Source: Xaviernesmea rhizosphaerae
GTDB taxonomy: Bacteria > Pseudomonadota > Alphaproteobacteria > Rhizobiales > Rhizobiaceae
Length of the DNA: 64,000 nt
Direction: 5' to 3'
Assembly (NCBI RefSeq): GCF_001938945.1
Contig: NZ_MKIO01000022.1
Coordinates: 1 to 64,000, forward strand
Shown one piece after another: positions 17,857-26,984 of this stretch (its first letter is position 1; the number at the start of each line of letters is the position of its first letter). The notes beneath the pieces are model-generated. The model saw only the letters and a program-made list of their open reading frames with translations, had not been told where the DNA came from and ran no database searches. The translations under genes and the position numbers were made by a program.

Positions 17857-18627
17857 TCAAAGGACCGCCAGCATTCCGCCATCGACATAGATGATCTGGC
17901 CATTAATGTAGTCGGACGCACCGGATGACAGAAAGACGGCGGCGCCGATCAGCTCTTCCGGCTTCCCCCAGCGTTTCGATGGGGTTCGCCCCTTCACCCA
18001 AGCATCGAATTCCGCATTTTCGATCAGGGCCTGGTTCATATCGGTCAGCATGTAGCCGGGGCCGATGGCGTTGGCCTGAATGCCATATTGCGCCCATTCC
18101 GCCGCCATGGCGCGGGTCAGCATCTTGATTCCCCCCTTGGCAACCGTGTAGGGCGCGACGGTCGCGCGCGCGAGTTCGCTGGTGAGCGAACCGATGTTGA
18201 CGATCTTGCCGTGTCCGCGCGGTATCATGCGTTTCGCGGCCTCTCGTCCGATCATGAAGGCGCTGGTGAGGTTGGTGTCGATCACCCGCTGCCAATCCGC
18301 AGTATCAAGCTCGACTATCGGTTTGCGATATTGAATACCGGCATTGTTGACAAGGATGTCGACCGCGATCCCCGCCTGATCGAGTGCGGCAAAAGCCGCC
18401 TTGATCTCCTCTTCCGACGTCACGTTGAAGGACGCGGCCTCAGCCGCGTAGCCAGCGCTCCGCAACTCTTGAACGGTCTTTGCGACCCGCACCGGGTCGG
18501 TCCCGTTGATGAGAATCCGCGCCCCCGCTTCGGCGAGCCCTTCGGCCATGGCCCGGCCGAGACCACGCGATGACCCGGTCACTAGCGCGGTCCGCCCCTT
18601 GATTTCGAATAGTGATTGCATGTTCAT
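17857..18627 (-). CDS. idnO: SDR oxidoreductase, gluconate 5-dehydrogenase-like
   Basis: This is a classical short-chain dehydrogenase: cofactor motif TGSSRGLGRAMAEG, NNAG, catalytic Ser in IGSLTSE, YTVAKGG (Tyr and Lys), and the C-terminal NGQIIYVDGG. It resembles the IdnO reductases that convert 5-keto-D-gluconate to D-gluconate, the next step after IdnD. ATG 18627 follows a GAGGGGA ribosome site; the frame itself opens at 18648, overlapping the upstream gene. It sits between the dehydratase and idnD in one transcription unit. Confidence 0.85.
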   Translation of the reverse strand: MNMQSLFEIKGRTALVTGSSRGLGRAMAEGLAEAGARILINGTDPVRVAKTVQELRSAGYAAEAASFNVTSEEEIKAAFAALDQAGIAVDILVNNAGIQYRKPIVELDTADWQRVIDTNLTSAFMIGREAAKRMIPRGHGKIVNIGSLTSELARATVAPYTVAKGGIKMLTRAMAAEWAQYGIQANAIGPGYMLTDMNQALIENAEFDAWVKGRTPSKRWGKPEELIGAAVFLSSGASDYINGQIIYVDGGMLAVL

Positions 18628-18637
18628 CGGGTTCCCC

Positions 18638-19840
18638 TCAAAGCGCACTGCGGCGAACGGTCAGGTCGGAACGCTCAAAAACCTGCGGCAGCAACTCCGT
18701 CCCAAGCCCGGGGCCTTCCATCGGCAGGACGCAACCGTCCTCGATTACGGGGAGGTTCGTGACGAGCTCCTTATACCAACCGGTGTAGAATGCGCGGACC
18801 GACTCCTGGATCATGGTATTTGGCTGAGAAAACGAGGAATGAACCGCGGCGACGTAGGCAACGGGACCCGTGCAATCATGCGGCGCGTAGGGGCGGTGAT
18901 AAGTATCCGCAAGAGAGGCGATCTTGCGACCTTCTGTCAGGCCCCCCGTCCACACCAGGTCGGTCATCACGATACCGATCGCCCCGGCTTCCAGCATATC
19001 CTTGTAGGGGAACCGAGAGCCGAGCGTCTCGGATGCGCAGATGGGCACGCTTGTCGACGCGGCGAGTTCCTTTAGAGCCGATACGGAGTTCATCCGGATC
19101 GGATCCTCATACCATGTCGGGTCGAAAGCCTCGAGTTCGCGCGCGATCTTTTTGATCGTCGGCAGGTTCCACAGGCTATGGAACTCCACCATGATCCGCA
19201 TCTGGTCGCCAACTCGCGTGCGGATCTGTTCGAACGGCCTGATGGCAGCGCGCAACTGCTCGGCCGTGATGTAACGGCCATCATTTTCGATCGCAGGAGG
19301 ATCGAACGGCCATATTTTCATGGCGGAAATGCCTTGCTCCAGCAGCGTCTCGGCAAGCGCGCCCGCATCCGTCATGAATCCTCTGAGATCTTCATAAGGA
19401 CCTTCGGCGTCGTCGCGGAAATTCCAGGTATCCACCGGCTTGATCTTGTTCGAACGAACATAGCCGTAGCCGGCACAAGTGTTGTAGACCGGGATGCGGT
19501 CATGGCAGAGGCCGCCTAGCATCTGATACACCGGCTGGTCGCAAACCTTCCCGAAGATGTCCCACAGGGCCAGATCGATGGCGGAGGCTGCGCGGTATTC
19601 CGCGCCGGTCGAGGCCTGCGCCATTGGCAGGTTCACGAGCTCCCGGGCATGGGCCTCGATACGAAGCGGATCTCTGCCCAGCAGGCGACTGGCGAGAACA
19701 TCGTGGATATGGGCCTCGACCGCGCCGGCGCCGTAGAAGGTCTCTCCGATGCCAATCAATCCTGCGTCTGTATGCACGCGCGCCCAGAGCACGTTTGCGA
19801 ACTCCTGCGTTCGCAAAGTTTCGATAGACGTAATCTTCAT
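18638..19840 (-). CDS. Enolase-superfamily sugar-acid dehydratase (MR/MLE type)
   Basis: The 400-residue protein has the capping domain (residues 1-130) and barrel of the mandelate racemase/muconate lactonising family. Visible active-site segments are AMKIWPFD (Lys), three metal-ligand carboxylates in VEFHSLWN, WYEDPI and ICASETL, and the His in YAPHDCTGP. Such enzymes dehydrate aldonic or aldaric acids to 2-keto-3-deoxy acids. The exact substrate is not deducible. It is the first gene of the minus-strand catabolic set and faces the gntR gene across a palindrome. Confidence 0.85.
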   Translation of the reverse strand: MKITSIETLRTQEFANVLWARVHTDAGLIGIGETFYGAGAVEAHIHDVLASRLLGRDPLRIEAHARELVNLPMAQASTGAEYRAASAIDLALWDIFGKVCDQPVYQMLGGLCHDRIPVYNTCAGYGYVRSNKIKPVDTWNFRDDAEGPYEDLRGFMTDAGALAETLLEQGISAMKIWPFDPPAIENDGRYITAEQLRAAIRPFEQIRTRVGDQMRIMVEFHSLWNLPTIKKIARELEAFDPTWYEDPIRMNSVSALKELAASTSVPICASETLGSRFPYKDMLEAGAIGIVMTDLVWTGGLTEGRKIASLADTYHRPYAPHDCTGPVAYVAAVHSSFSQPNTMIQESVRAFYTGWYKELVTNLPVIEDGCVLPMEGPGLGTELLPQVFERSDLTVRRSAL

Positions 19841-19928
19841 TCGATCCTCCGCACGTCCCGCTTACGGTCCGCATCCCCATTGGCCAGCGAGCCTGCAGGC
19901 CAGCTTAGGAGTCCGACAATAATGTCGC

Positions 19929-19944
19929 TTGTGAAATTTCACAA
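19929..19944. promoter_or_regulatory. Perfect 16-bp palindrome, candidate GntR operator
   Basis: TTGTGAAATTTCACAA lies in the 161-bp divergent region between the dehydratase gene (start 19840) and gntR (start 20002). It is flanked by an A/T-rich segment (ATGTTTTATATGAC) that could hold a -10. Position and symmetry fit a dimeric repressor controlling both directions. Confidence 0.6.
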
Positions 19945-20001
19945 CATGTTTTATATGACGGGAACGCTGACTTTGTTGACCGCGACGGGAGGAGACCGGA
20001 G

Positions 20002-20757
20002 ATGGCACGCAAGCAGACTAGGCCCGAGCTGGTAACAAACGAGGCAAAGCCGAAGCGAACGAACAGAATCAATTTCTTCGAGCTCGCCTATGAGCGGATC
20101 GAGGAGAGGCTGATCAATTGCGAGCTGAAGCCGGGGCGGCAGCTAACACTGCAAGAGTTGCAGGACGCGACGGGACTGGGCCGTACGCCGGTCCACAATG
20201 CCGTCAGCAGACTTGCCGCCGATACGCTTCTCGTGGTTCTACCGCGCCATGGCCTGAGGGTCGCACCGATAGACTTGGCGCGCGAGCGTCTGCTCTTGCA
20301 GCTGCGCCGCGACATGGAGCGTTTCGTCGTCCGGCTGGCGATCGAGCGTGCCAGCCTTTCCCATCGCAATCAGATGTTGCATATCGAGCGAGCGCTGAGA
20401 GAGCGACGCGATAAGATCACGCTTGCCGAATTCAACCTGATGGATCGACGCATCGACCAGCTTCTGCTTTCGGCGGCAAACGAGCCCTTTCTAGAGCACA
20501 CCTTGCGGCCCCTGCACACGATCTATCGCCGCATCGGCTTCATACATCACACCATTTCGCGCGAGAAAACCGATCTCTCGAAAACCGTCAATTGTCACCT
20601 TTCCGTGCTGAACGCCGTGGCGAACCGTCATATCGAGACGGCCCTCGCGGCAACGGAAGAGCTGATCGGCTTCGTTGATTCCATGTTCGACGAAATGGAG
20701 ACCGGCATTGACCCGCGACTGCTGGATTGCAGTATCGAGCCGATCTTCAAGGTCTGA
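20002..20757 (+). CDS. GntR-family regulator (FCD domain)
   Basis: The N-terminal winged helix (about residues 24-88; LTLQELQDATGLGRTPVHNA) and an all-helical FCD ligand domain (about 95-235) place it in the FadR subgroup. Members bind organic or sugar acids and usually repress adjacent catabolic genes. It lies between the divergent catabolic genes and the importer genes, which fits a local regulator of hexonate use. The ribosome site GGGAGGAG precedes ATG 20002. Confidence 0.87.
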   Translation: MARKQTRPELVTNEAKPKRTNRINFFELAYERIEERLINCELKPGRQLTLQELQDATGLGRTPVHNAVSRLAADTLLVVLPRHGLRVAPIDLARERLLLQLRRDMERFVVRLAIERASLSHRNQMLHIERALRERRDKITLAEFNLMDRRIDQLLLSAANEPFLEHTLRPLHTIYRRIGFIHHTISREKTDLSKTVNCHLSVLNAVANRHIETALAATEELIGFVDSMFDEMETGIDPRLLDCSIEPIFKV

Positions 20758-20890
20758 TCATTCCGACTCCGATCGCGGAAGACCGAGGTTGGGAGATGAC
20801 CAAGCTTGTCTACACGTCTGGAAATTCGACACTGTTTCGGGGAATGCGGTGCTCAGGAGGCGCCGTTGTAAAGCTCAGGGAGGAGCGAGA

Positions 20891-22111
20891 ATGAGAAGAA
20901 CGGTCAATAGACTGATGGCCGCAGCAATCGCAGTTGGATTGGCGCCGTGGTGGGCGGCTCCTGCTTTCGCAAAGGACAAGATCACGTTCGCCGCGGCCGT
21001 GTTTGCGGAAGCGGGGCGCGGCGACCGCGTGAAGGCCTGGATCGAAAGCTACAATCAAAGCCAGACCGGAGTTGAGGTCGAGCCGATCGCGATTCCGTTC
21101 TCCAGCCTCGCCAACACGGTCTTCACGCAGATGGGCGGTGGAGGTGGTCCCGATCTCATCCGCCTCGATCAGACCGACTTTTTCGCGGCTATACCTTCAG
21201 GTCGGCTTTTGCCACTCGGCGACGTGATCAACGACAAGGATTACCCGTTTCTCGGGCCGGACCGCTTCATGAAAGTGAAGGATGTCCGTTACGGATTGTT
21301 GTTCGACACCACCGGTTACGCCTTGCTCTACAACAAGGATATTCTTCCCCAGCCGCCGAAGGATTTCGAGAGTTTCTTGGCAGCCGCAAGAGAGAAGACG
21401 CGGGACGGCACATTCGGCTATGCCTACCGGGCCACGATGGCTGAGCGCGCTGGCTTCTGGCAGGACCTTTGCAATTATGTCTTCGGTTTCGGCGGACGCT
21501 GGAGCGACAAGGATGGCAATCTGACGCTCAACAGCCCAGACGTGATCAAGGGCGTCGCTGCCTATAAGAAGGTCTATGATGCCGGCGTGACACCGAAGGG
21601 TGCCGATGCCGCCACATACCGGCGGATGTTTTGGGAAGGCAAGATCGCCATGAACGTCGACAATGGCGGCGTGGCGGCCATCTTCAACCGCAATGCGCCT
21701 CAGCTGCCTTTCGCCGCTGCGCCGTCTCCCTTTCCGGACAAGGCCCAGGGCCTGATCATGACAGCGCTGGTCGTGAACGCCAATACGAAACACAAGGATG
21801 CGGCGGGCGCTTTCATCAAATGGGCCTATGCGCCAGAAAACCAGAAAACTCTTCAGGCCGCCATGGGGACGAGCGTCGGAACCAGACTGGACATGTCCCC
21901 CGAAGAGCAGGCCAAGCAACCTTGGCTGAGGGTCTACGAAGAGCAGATGCAGAATGCTCTGCCGCAACTCGTCATGGGGCACGAGGACAAGACGCCGGAA
22001 ATCCAGCAGATCGTCTTGGAACAGGTCCTGAAGGTGCTTCTGGAGAATGCCGATCCGAAAGACGCCATGGATCGTGCGCAGTCACTGGTCGAGCGTCGCG
22101 TTCTGCGCTGA
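20891..22111 (+). CDS. Sugar ABC transporter substrate-binding protein
   Basis: The protein has a Sec signal peptide ending near AFA-KD (residue 24) and the fold of family 1 extracellular solute-binding proteins (F.AAVFAEAGRGD, GGGPDLIRLDQTDF, MFWEGKIAMNVDN). The frame opens upstream at 20675, but ATG 20891 follows the ribosome site GGGAGGAG and begins the signal sequence. It is the first of four genes of an importer. Because it sits beside idonate/gluconate enzymes, the ligand is probably a hexonate, or a glycoside yielding one. Confidence 0.87.
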   Translation: MRRTVNRLMAAAIAVGLAPWWAAPAFAKDKITFAAAVFAEAGRGDRVKAWIESYNQSQTGVEVEPIAIPFSSLANTVFTQMGGGGGPDLIRLDQTDFFAAIPSGRLLPLGDVINDKDYPFLGPDRFMKVKDVRYGLLFDTTGYALLYNKDILPQPPKDFESFLAAAREKTRDGTFGYAYRATMAERAGFWQDLCNYVFGFGGRWSDKDGNLTLNSPDVIKGVAAYKKVYDAGVTPKGADAATYRRMFWEGKIAMNVDNGGVAAIFNRNAPQLPFAAAPSPFPDKAQGLIMTALVVNANTKHKDAAGAFIKWAYAPENQKTLQAAMGTSVGTRLDMSPEEQAKQPWLRVYEEQMQNALPQLVMGHEDKTPEIQQIVLEQVLKVLLENADPKDAMDRAQSLVERRVLR

Positions 22112-22171
22112 GAATCTCCGGGGAGGCTCCGTCATGGGCCTCCCCGGCCACCATCCCGATCGAGGTCATTC

Positions 22172-23089
22172 ATGAAACGCGCCCAACTCGCCAGAGAGAG
22201 GCTCGACGGCCATCCGTGGACGCCTTACCTGTTTGCCGCGCCCGTCGGCATCTATCTTCTGCTGTTCCAGTTCTATCCGCTGATCCAGCAGTTCTATATG
22301 AGCTTTACCGCCACCGACCTGTTGACGCCGACAGTGAATCCGTTCGTCGGCATGGAGAACTACAGCTTCCTTATCGAAGATGGCGAGTTGTGGAAGGTCT
22401 TGTCCGTTACCGCGATTTACACGGTCGCCTGCGTCGTCTTCGCCATCGGTGTGGGGCTTGGTTCCGCGCTTCTGCTTGACTCCCCGTTCATAGGACGAAG
22501 CTTGGCGCGCGCGCTGATTACCATTCCATGGGCTGCGCCTTCGGTCGCTGTGGCACTCATCTTTACCTGGATCTTCAATTCGCAGTACGGGATTTTCAAC
22601 AGGGCTCTGACAGAGCTCGGTCTGCAGCTGGGTGGAGAAAACTGGCTGGACAATGCGAGCCTGGCCCTGCCCGCAATCCTCCTCACCACCGTCTGGCAGA
22701 TCTTCCCCTTCTCGTCGGTCGTCATCCTTGCGGCGCTTCAAGGCGTGCCCCAGGAATTGAAGGAAGCCGCTGTCATCGACGGGGCCGATCGCCTCAACAT
22801 CTTCAAGACGGCGACTTGGCCGACCATTCAGCCCACAGTGCTGATGCTCACCCTGTTCGTCACGATCTGGTCGCTGCGCCGCTTCGATCTCATCTGGCTC
22901 ATGACCCAAGGCGGACCCATCGGCGCGACCAACACGATGGTCATAGAGCTCTACAGGCAGGGATTCGTTTATCGCGATCTCGGCACGGCCGCCTCGATCG
23001 GCATGATCGGCCTGTCCATCGCTCTCCTTGTGACCGTCATCTACTTCAAAGTCACGCAGATGACTGAACAGGCGCAGGGTAAACGCTGA
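22172..23089 (+). CDS. Sugar ABC transporter permease (MalF type)
   Basis: The 305-residue protein has six predicted membrane helices and the EAA loop ELKEAAVIDGADRLNIFKT that contacts the ATPase. The N-terminal helix (FAAPVGIYLLLFQFYPLIQQ) is typical of MalF/UgpA-type permeases. Its stop shares one base with the next permease start (TGATG), so the two subunits are translationally coupled. The ribosome site GAGGT precedes ATG 22172. Confidence 0.9.
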   Translation: MKRAQLARERLDGHPWTPYLFAAPVGIYLLLFQFYPLIQQFYMSFTATDLLTPTVNPFVGMENYSFLIEDGELWKVLSVTAIYTVACVVFAIGVGLGSALLLDSPFIGRSLARALITIPWAAPSVAVALIFTWIFNSQYGIFNRALTELGLQLGGENWLDNASLALPAILLTTVWQIFPFSSVVILAALQGVPQELKEAAVIDGADRLNIFKTATWPTIQPTVLMLTLFVTIWSLRRFDLIWLMTQGGPIGATNTMVIELYRQGFVYRDLGTAASIGMIGLSIALLVTVIYFKVTQMTEQAQGKR

Positions 23090-23919
23090 TGCGCACGTCG
23101 AGACAACTAGAACATATGCGCGTCCTGGCCGTCTTGTTGATGCTGGGCTTTGCGGCCTTTCCGATCTACTGGATGTTCGTCACCTCGATGACGCCGTCCT
23201 CGGAACTGTTCGCGTCCTCGCCTCGCCTGCTACCCGCCTGGTCGCAACTCAGCATCTATGCGGAGATCTTCAACACGATCCCGGTCGCGACTTGGTTGAA
23301 AAACAGCTTCCTCGTGGCCGCCGGAACGACGGTGCTGAGTATTCTGCTCGCCGTTTTCCCGGCCTATGCCCTCTCGCGCTTCCGCTTTGCGGGTCTGGCC
23401 GTGCTCGGTTTTGCTCTGTTCGCGACGCAGATGCTGCCCGAAGCGATGCTGGTCGTGCCGCTCTATTCGATCTTCGGGGATCTTAACCTGCTTAACACGA
23501 TCCCAGGGCTGGTGCTTGCCAATACGGCTTTCGTGGTTCCGGTGATCACTTGGATCATCAAGGGCGCGATCGACAGCATCCCGTTCGAAATCGAGGAAGC
23601 GGCGCGGGTCGATGGATGTTCCCGGCTGGACATCGTTCTGGGCATCGTCATCCCGCTGGTCGCGCCGACGCTCGCGGCTGCCGCCGTGATTTCCTTCTTC
23701 CACGGCTGGAACGAATATGTCTTCGCCCAGACGCTGGTCAGCAGCGAGAATCTCCGCACAGCCTCCGTTGGTTTGGCGAGCTTCGTCGGCGAGCTCTCTA
23801 CCCCCATTCATTCCGTCATGGCGGTCGGCGTCATCTATACCCTTCCCGCTATCATCTTTTACCTCTTCGCCCAACGTTACGTGGTCGCTGGAATGACCGC
23901 GGGCAGCGTCAAAGGCTGA
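23089..23919 (+). CDS. Sugar ABC transporter permease (MalG type)
   Basis: The 276-residue partner permease has six membrane segments and the EAA motif FEIEEAARVDGCSRLDIVLG. It starts within the stop of the first permease. Together they form the heterodimeric channel of a carbohydrate importer (CUT1 type). Confidence 0.9.
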   Translation: MRTSRQLEHMRVLAVLLMLGFAAFPIYWMFVTSMTPSSELFASSPRLLPAWSQLSIYAEIFNTIPVATWLKNSFLVAAGTTVLSILLAVFPAYALSRFRFAGLAVLGFALFATQMLPEAMLVVPLYSIFGDLNLLNTIPGLVLANTAFVVPVITWIIKGAIDSIPFEIEEAARVDGCSRLDIVLGIVIPLVAPTLAAAAVISFFHGWNEYVFAQTLVSSENLRTASVGLASFVGELSTPIHSVMAVGVIYTLPAIIFYLFAQRYVVAGMTAGSVKG

Positions 23920-23931
23920 TTGGAACCTGTC

Positions 23932-25089
23932 ATGTCTGCTATCGAGATCAACAATGTTTCCAAAAAATTCGGCGCGAAGGAAGTCATTCGCGACATCAAC
24001 GTCTCCATCGACGAGGGTGATTTTCTCGTGCTGCTCGGTCCATCCGGCTGCGGAAAGTCAACCCTGTTGCGGATGCTTGCCGGATTGGAAAGCATTTCCA
24101 GCGGCGAGATTGTGATCGGAGGCAAGCGGGTCGATCAGCTGCCGCCCGGTGACAGGGATATCGCGTTCGTTTTCCAGTCCTACGCGCTTTATCCCCACCT
24201 CTCGGTGCGCAGGAACATGGCCTTTCCGCTCCTGATGCAGGAATTTCGCCTGTGGTATCACCTGCCGATCATCGGTGCGATGGCGAAGCGAAGAATCGAG
24301 AACTCGCCCCGCGTCGTCGAAAAGATCGCGAAGATGTCCAAAATACTCGGGCTGACCGACATGCTCGACCGCTTCCCGCGCACGCTTTCCGGCGGCCAAC
24401 GCCAGCGCGTGGCGCTTGGCCGCGCCATGGTGCGCGAGCCGGAGGTGTTTCTAATGGACGAACCCTTATCCAACCTTGACGCGAAACTGCGCACGTCCAT
24501 GCGCTCAGAGATCTCCAGGCTTCACAAGGAGATCGGCGGCACTTTCGTCTATGTCACGCATGATCAGGTCGAGGCGATGACGATGGGAACAAAGATCGCC
24601 CTGATGCGCGATGGCATCATCCAGCAGTTTGGTACAGCCCGCGACATCTATACCGACCCGGCCAACACATATGTCGCGCGCTTCATAGGCACGCCACCAA
24701 TGAACCTCATAATGGCAAAATGGGACGGTGCGCGTATGATGGTAGGCTCTTTAGCAATAGCAGCTAACCTGTCTCCAACGCTGGCCGCATCCGATGTCCT
24801 GCTTGGTGTACGGCCAAATGCCATAACACTTGCGACTGATCTCAGTAATGACTCTCTGAATGGCGAGGTCGTCATGGTCGAGCACGTAGGTGCGGATTCC
24901 ATTATCGCAGTGCGTCTTAAGGACGGCCGCACTGCGCATAATGATGACGGTGATCTCGACGCGGTGATGGTCACAGTCCCCGGATACTGCATGCTTTCAA
25001 TGGGACAAGCGGTCTCAATCACCATCGATCCCCACCAGATGATCCTGTTTTCAGCAGCGACGGGAGAGAGAATTCGCCGCCTGACGTAG
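23932..25089 (+). CDS. Sugar ABC transporter ATPase (UgpC/MsmK type)
   Basis: The 385-residue ATPase has Walker A GPSGCGKS, Q-loop FVFQSYALYPHL, signature LSGGQRQR, Walker B VFLMDEPLSNLD and the His switch THDQ, then a C-terminal TOBE-like regulatory domain. An insertion of about 20 residues between the Q-loop and the signature (EFRLWYHLPIIGAMAKRRIE) is longer than in most MsmK proteins. ATG 23932 fits the family start (MSAIEINNVSKKFG). It completes a self-contained importer. Confidence 0.9.
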   Translation: MSAIEINNVSKKFGAKEVIRDINVSIDEGDFLVLLGPSGCGKSTLLRMLAGLESISSGEIVIGGKRVDQLPPGDRDIAFVFQSYALYPHLSVRRNMAFPLLMQEFRLWYHLPIIGAMAKRRIENSPRVVEKIAKMSKILGLTDMLDRFPRTLSGGQRQRVALGRAMVREPEVFLMDEPLSNLDAKLRTSMRSEISRLHKEIGGTFVYVTHDQVEAMTMGTKIALMRDGIIQQFGTARDIYTDPANTYVARFIGTPPMNLIMAKWDGARMMVGSLAIAANLSPTLAASDVLLGVRPNAITLATDLSNDSLNGEVVMVEHVGADSIIAVRLKDGRTAHNDDGDLDAVMVTVPGYCMLSMGQAVSITIDPHQMILFSAATGERIRRLT

Positions 25090-25267
25090 GGCGCGGTTGG
25101 ATATGGTGCTCTGATCCCTAAAAACTGGACTGTTCATAACTGGAGTTATCCGCGTTATTTTCCGGCTGGGGAAAAGGAGCGGAAGCATGAAGGCATCGAA
25201 GTTTTCGGACGCCCAGAAGGCGTTCATTTTGAAGCAGGTAGACGACGGCGTGCCCGTGGCGGAGATT
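25090..25267 (+). mobile_element. 5' fragment of an IS3-family element
   Basis: About 180 bp remain. An IS-end-like sequence (TGATCCCTAAAAACTGG, near 25113) is followed by the first 27 codons of an IS3 orfA starting at ATG 25187 (KFSDAQKAFILKQVDDGVP). The coding sequence stops abruptly after AEI at about 25267, where an IS66 end begins. No remainder was found nearby. Confidence 0.65.
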
Positions 25268-25575
25268 GTAAGCGTCCGGTCAGGCTCTTTCCGACGGGAT
25301 TTCTAGGTTCCACGGCAGGAGTTCATCGATCCGGTTTATGGGATGATCGGCGATGCGGGTCAGGACATCCCGGAGATAGGCCTCCGGATCGAGACCGTTG
25401 AGCTTTGCGGTCTCGATCAGCGACAGGATCGCAGCCGCGCGTTCGCCGCCTTTGTCCGACCCGGCAAACAGCCAGTTCTTGCGGCCGAGCGCAATCGGCC
25501 GGATAGCCCGTTCGGCGGCATTGTTATCGGGCATGTTGCCATCGGCGTCCCACGAACGCTCGGCAGATTCTATCC
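25268..25575 (-). mobile_element. 3' fragment of an IS66-family element with TnpC C-terminus
   Basis: The left edge is an IS66-type end (GTAAGCGTCCGGTCAGGC). The minus-strand frame 25280-25534, open a little further upstream, encodes the TnpC C-terminus ([31 protein letters not shown]). It is cut near 25550-25575, where an IS110 element starts. It is a different IS66 subtype from the TnpC fragment on the other side of that element, because the two fragments overlap in alignment ([12 protein letters not shown] against EIDTDVVE). Confidence 0.7.
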
Positions 25576-26984
25576 TGTCATGTTAGAATTGTCGTGTCGG
25601 GACGGGGGCGTCGGAGTGCGAAGAAGCGGGCAGGCCGAATTGACTTTGAGCTGCGAGCTCGCGTTGTTATCTGGCTGCCCCTGCGACTATCCCGTCTGCG
25701 CTGCGAGCGCGTATCCGTAGATGTCGCACAGCCCGCGCACTCCCCCATCAACAACATGGAGGATTTGGAATGCGGTCGATCGGAATGGATGTGCATCGAA
25801 GTTTTGCGCAGGTCGCGGTTCTTGACCGGGGCAAGGTCACCGAAGAATTCCGGGTGGAACTGGATTATGACGCTGTGGTGGCCTTTGGGCAGAAGCTCCG
25901 AAAGGATGACGAAGTCATACTGGAAGCGACCGGGAACACCTCGGCCATCGTAAGATTGCTGACGCCGTTCGTGGCCAAGGTCGTGATCGCGAACCCGCTT
26001 CAGGTGAAGGCCATCGCCCACGCGCGCGTGAAGACCGACAAAGTCGACGCGCGGATTCTGGCGCAGCTTCATGCCGCCGGCTTCTTGCCAGAGGTCTGGG
26101 CGGCGGATGATGATACCCTGAACCTGCGTCGTCTCGTGTCGGAGCGCGCCGCACTCGTGCGATCAGTGCGACGAGTGAAGAGCCGGGTTCAGGCCGTTCT
26201 CCACGCCAATCTCGTCCCGAAATACTCGGGACATCTGTTCGGAAAAGGCGGCAGAGACTGGCTCTCGACGGCCCCGTTGCCCAAAGCAGAGCTCGACCTC
26301 CTCGCCCGCCATCTCGATGAACTGGACTGGCTGAAGGGCAAGCTGGAGAAGCTGGATGGTTCCATGGCTCGAATTGCGCTTGACGACAGTCGCACGCGCA
26401 AGCTGATGACGATCGCCGGAATAAATTCTGTGGTCGCCACGGCGGTGATAGCCGCCATTGGCGATATCTCTCGGTTCCCGACGCCCGACCGGCTTGCGAG
26501 CTACTTCGGCTTGACCCCGCGAGTACGCCAGTCCGGCGATCGCGGCGCAATCCATGGCCGCATCTCGAAACAGGGAAATGCGACTGCTAGAACGATGCTG
26601 ATTGAAGCTGCCTGGTCGGCCGCGTCGGTTCCGGGGCCGCTGCGTGCCTTCTTTCTCCGGATCAAGGACCGCAAAGGCCTCAATGTCGCGGCGGTCGCAA
26701 CCGCGCGCAAGATCGCAAATCTGATCTGGCAGTTGCTGACCAAGGAGGCTCCCTACAGATGGGCTCGGCCCGCCTTTGTTGCCATGAAGATGCGCAAGCT
26801 TGAACTGCGTGCCGGCGCTGCCAAAGCACATGGGCCGGCTGGGCCTGCCCGCGATTATTGGATCAAGGAAATACGCCATCGAGAGATGGAGCTCGTTGCA
26901 CAGGCGGAGGCAGCCTACGCGGCCATGGTCGAAGCCTGGAGAGATAGGCCACCAAAACCACAAAAGGGCTGAGAAAGGGGCTGT
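25576..26984 (+). mobile_element. IS110-family element
   Basis: The transposase gene is preceded by about 190 bp of non-coding DNA, where IS110 elements encode the bridge RNA that selects the target. The boundaries are estimated from where the two different IS66 fragments break off. IS110 elements lack clear terminal inverted repeats, so the exact ends are uncertain. Confidence 0.6.
25770..26972 (+). CDS. IS110-family transposase
   Basis: The 400-residue protein has an N-terminal RuvC-like DEDD domain (GMDVHRSFAQVAVL; ILEATGN; KTDKVDARILAQL) and the C-terminal Tnp_20-type domain with the motif YFGLTPRVRQSGDR, containing the candidate catalytic Ser. The frame is intact with no premature stops, so this copy may be functional. 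Confidence 0.92.
   Translation: MRSIGMDVHRSFAQVAVLDRGKVTEEFRVELDYDAVVAFGQKLRKDDEVILEATGNTSAIVRLLTPFVAKVVIANPLQVKAIAHARVKTDKVDARILAQLHAAGFLPEVWAADDDTLNLRRLVSERAALVRSVRRVKSRVQAVLHANLVPKYSGHLFGKGGRDWLSTAPLPKAELDLLARHLDELDWLKGKLEKLDGSMARIALDDSRTRKLMTIAGINSVVATAVIAAIGDISRFPTPDRLASYFGLTPRVRQSGDRGAIHGRISKQGNATARTMLIEAAWSAASVPGPLRAFFLRIKDRKGLNVAAVATARKIANLIWQLLTKEAPYRWARPAFVAMKMRKLELRAGAAKAHGPAGPARDYWIKEIRHREMELVAQAEAAYAAMVEAWRDRPPKPQKG

Noticed and set aside
20675..20890. Longer start for the sugar-binding protein
   Set aside because: It would bury the signal peptide behind 72 residues; ATG 20891 has the ribosome site.
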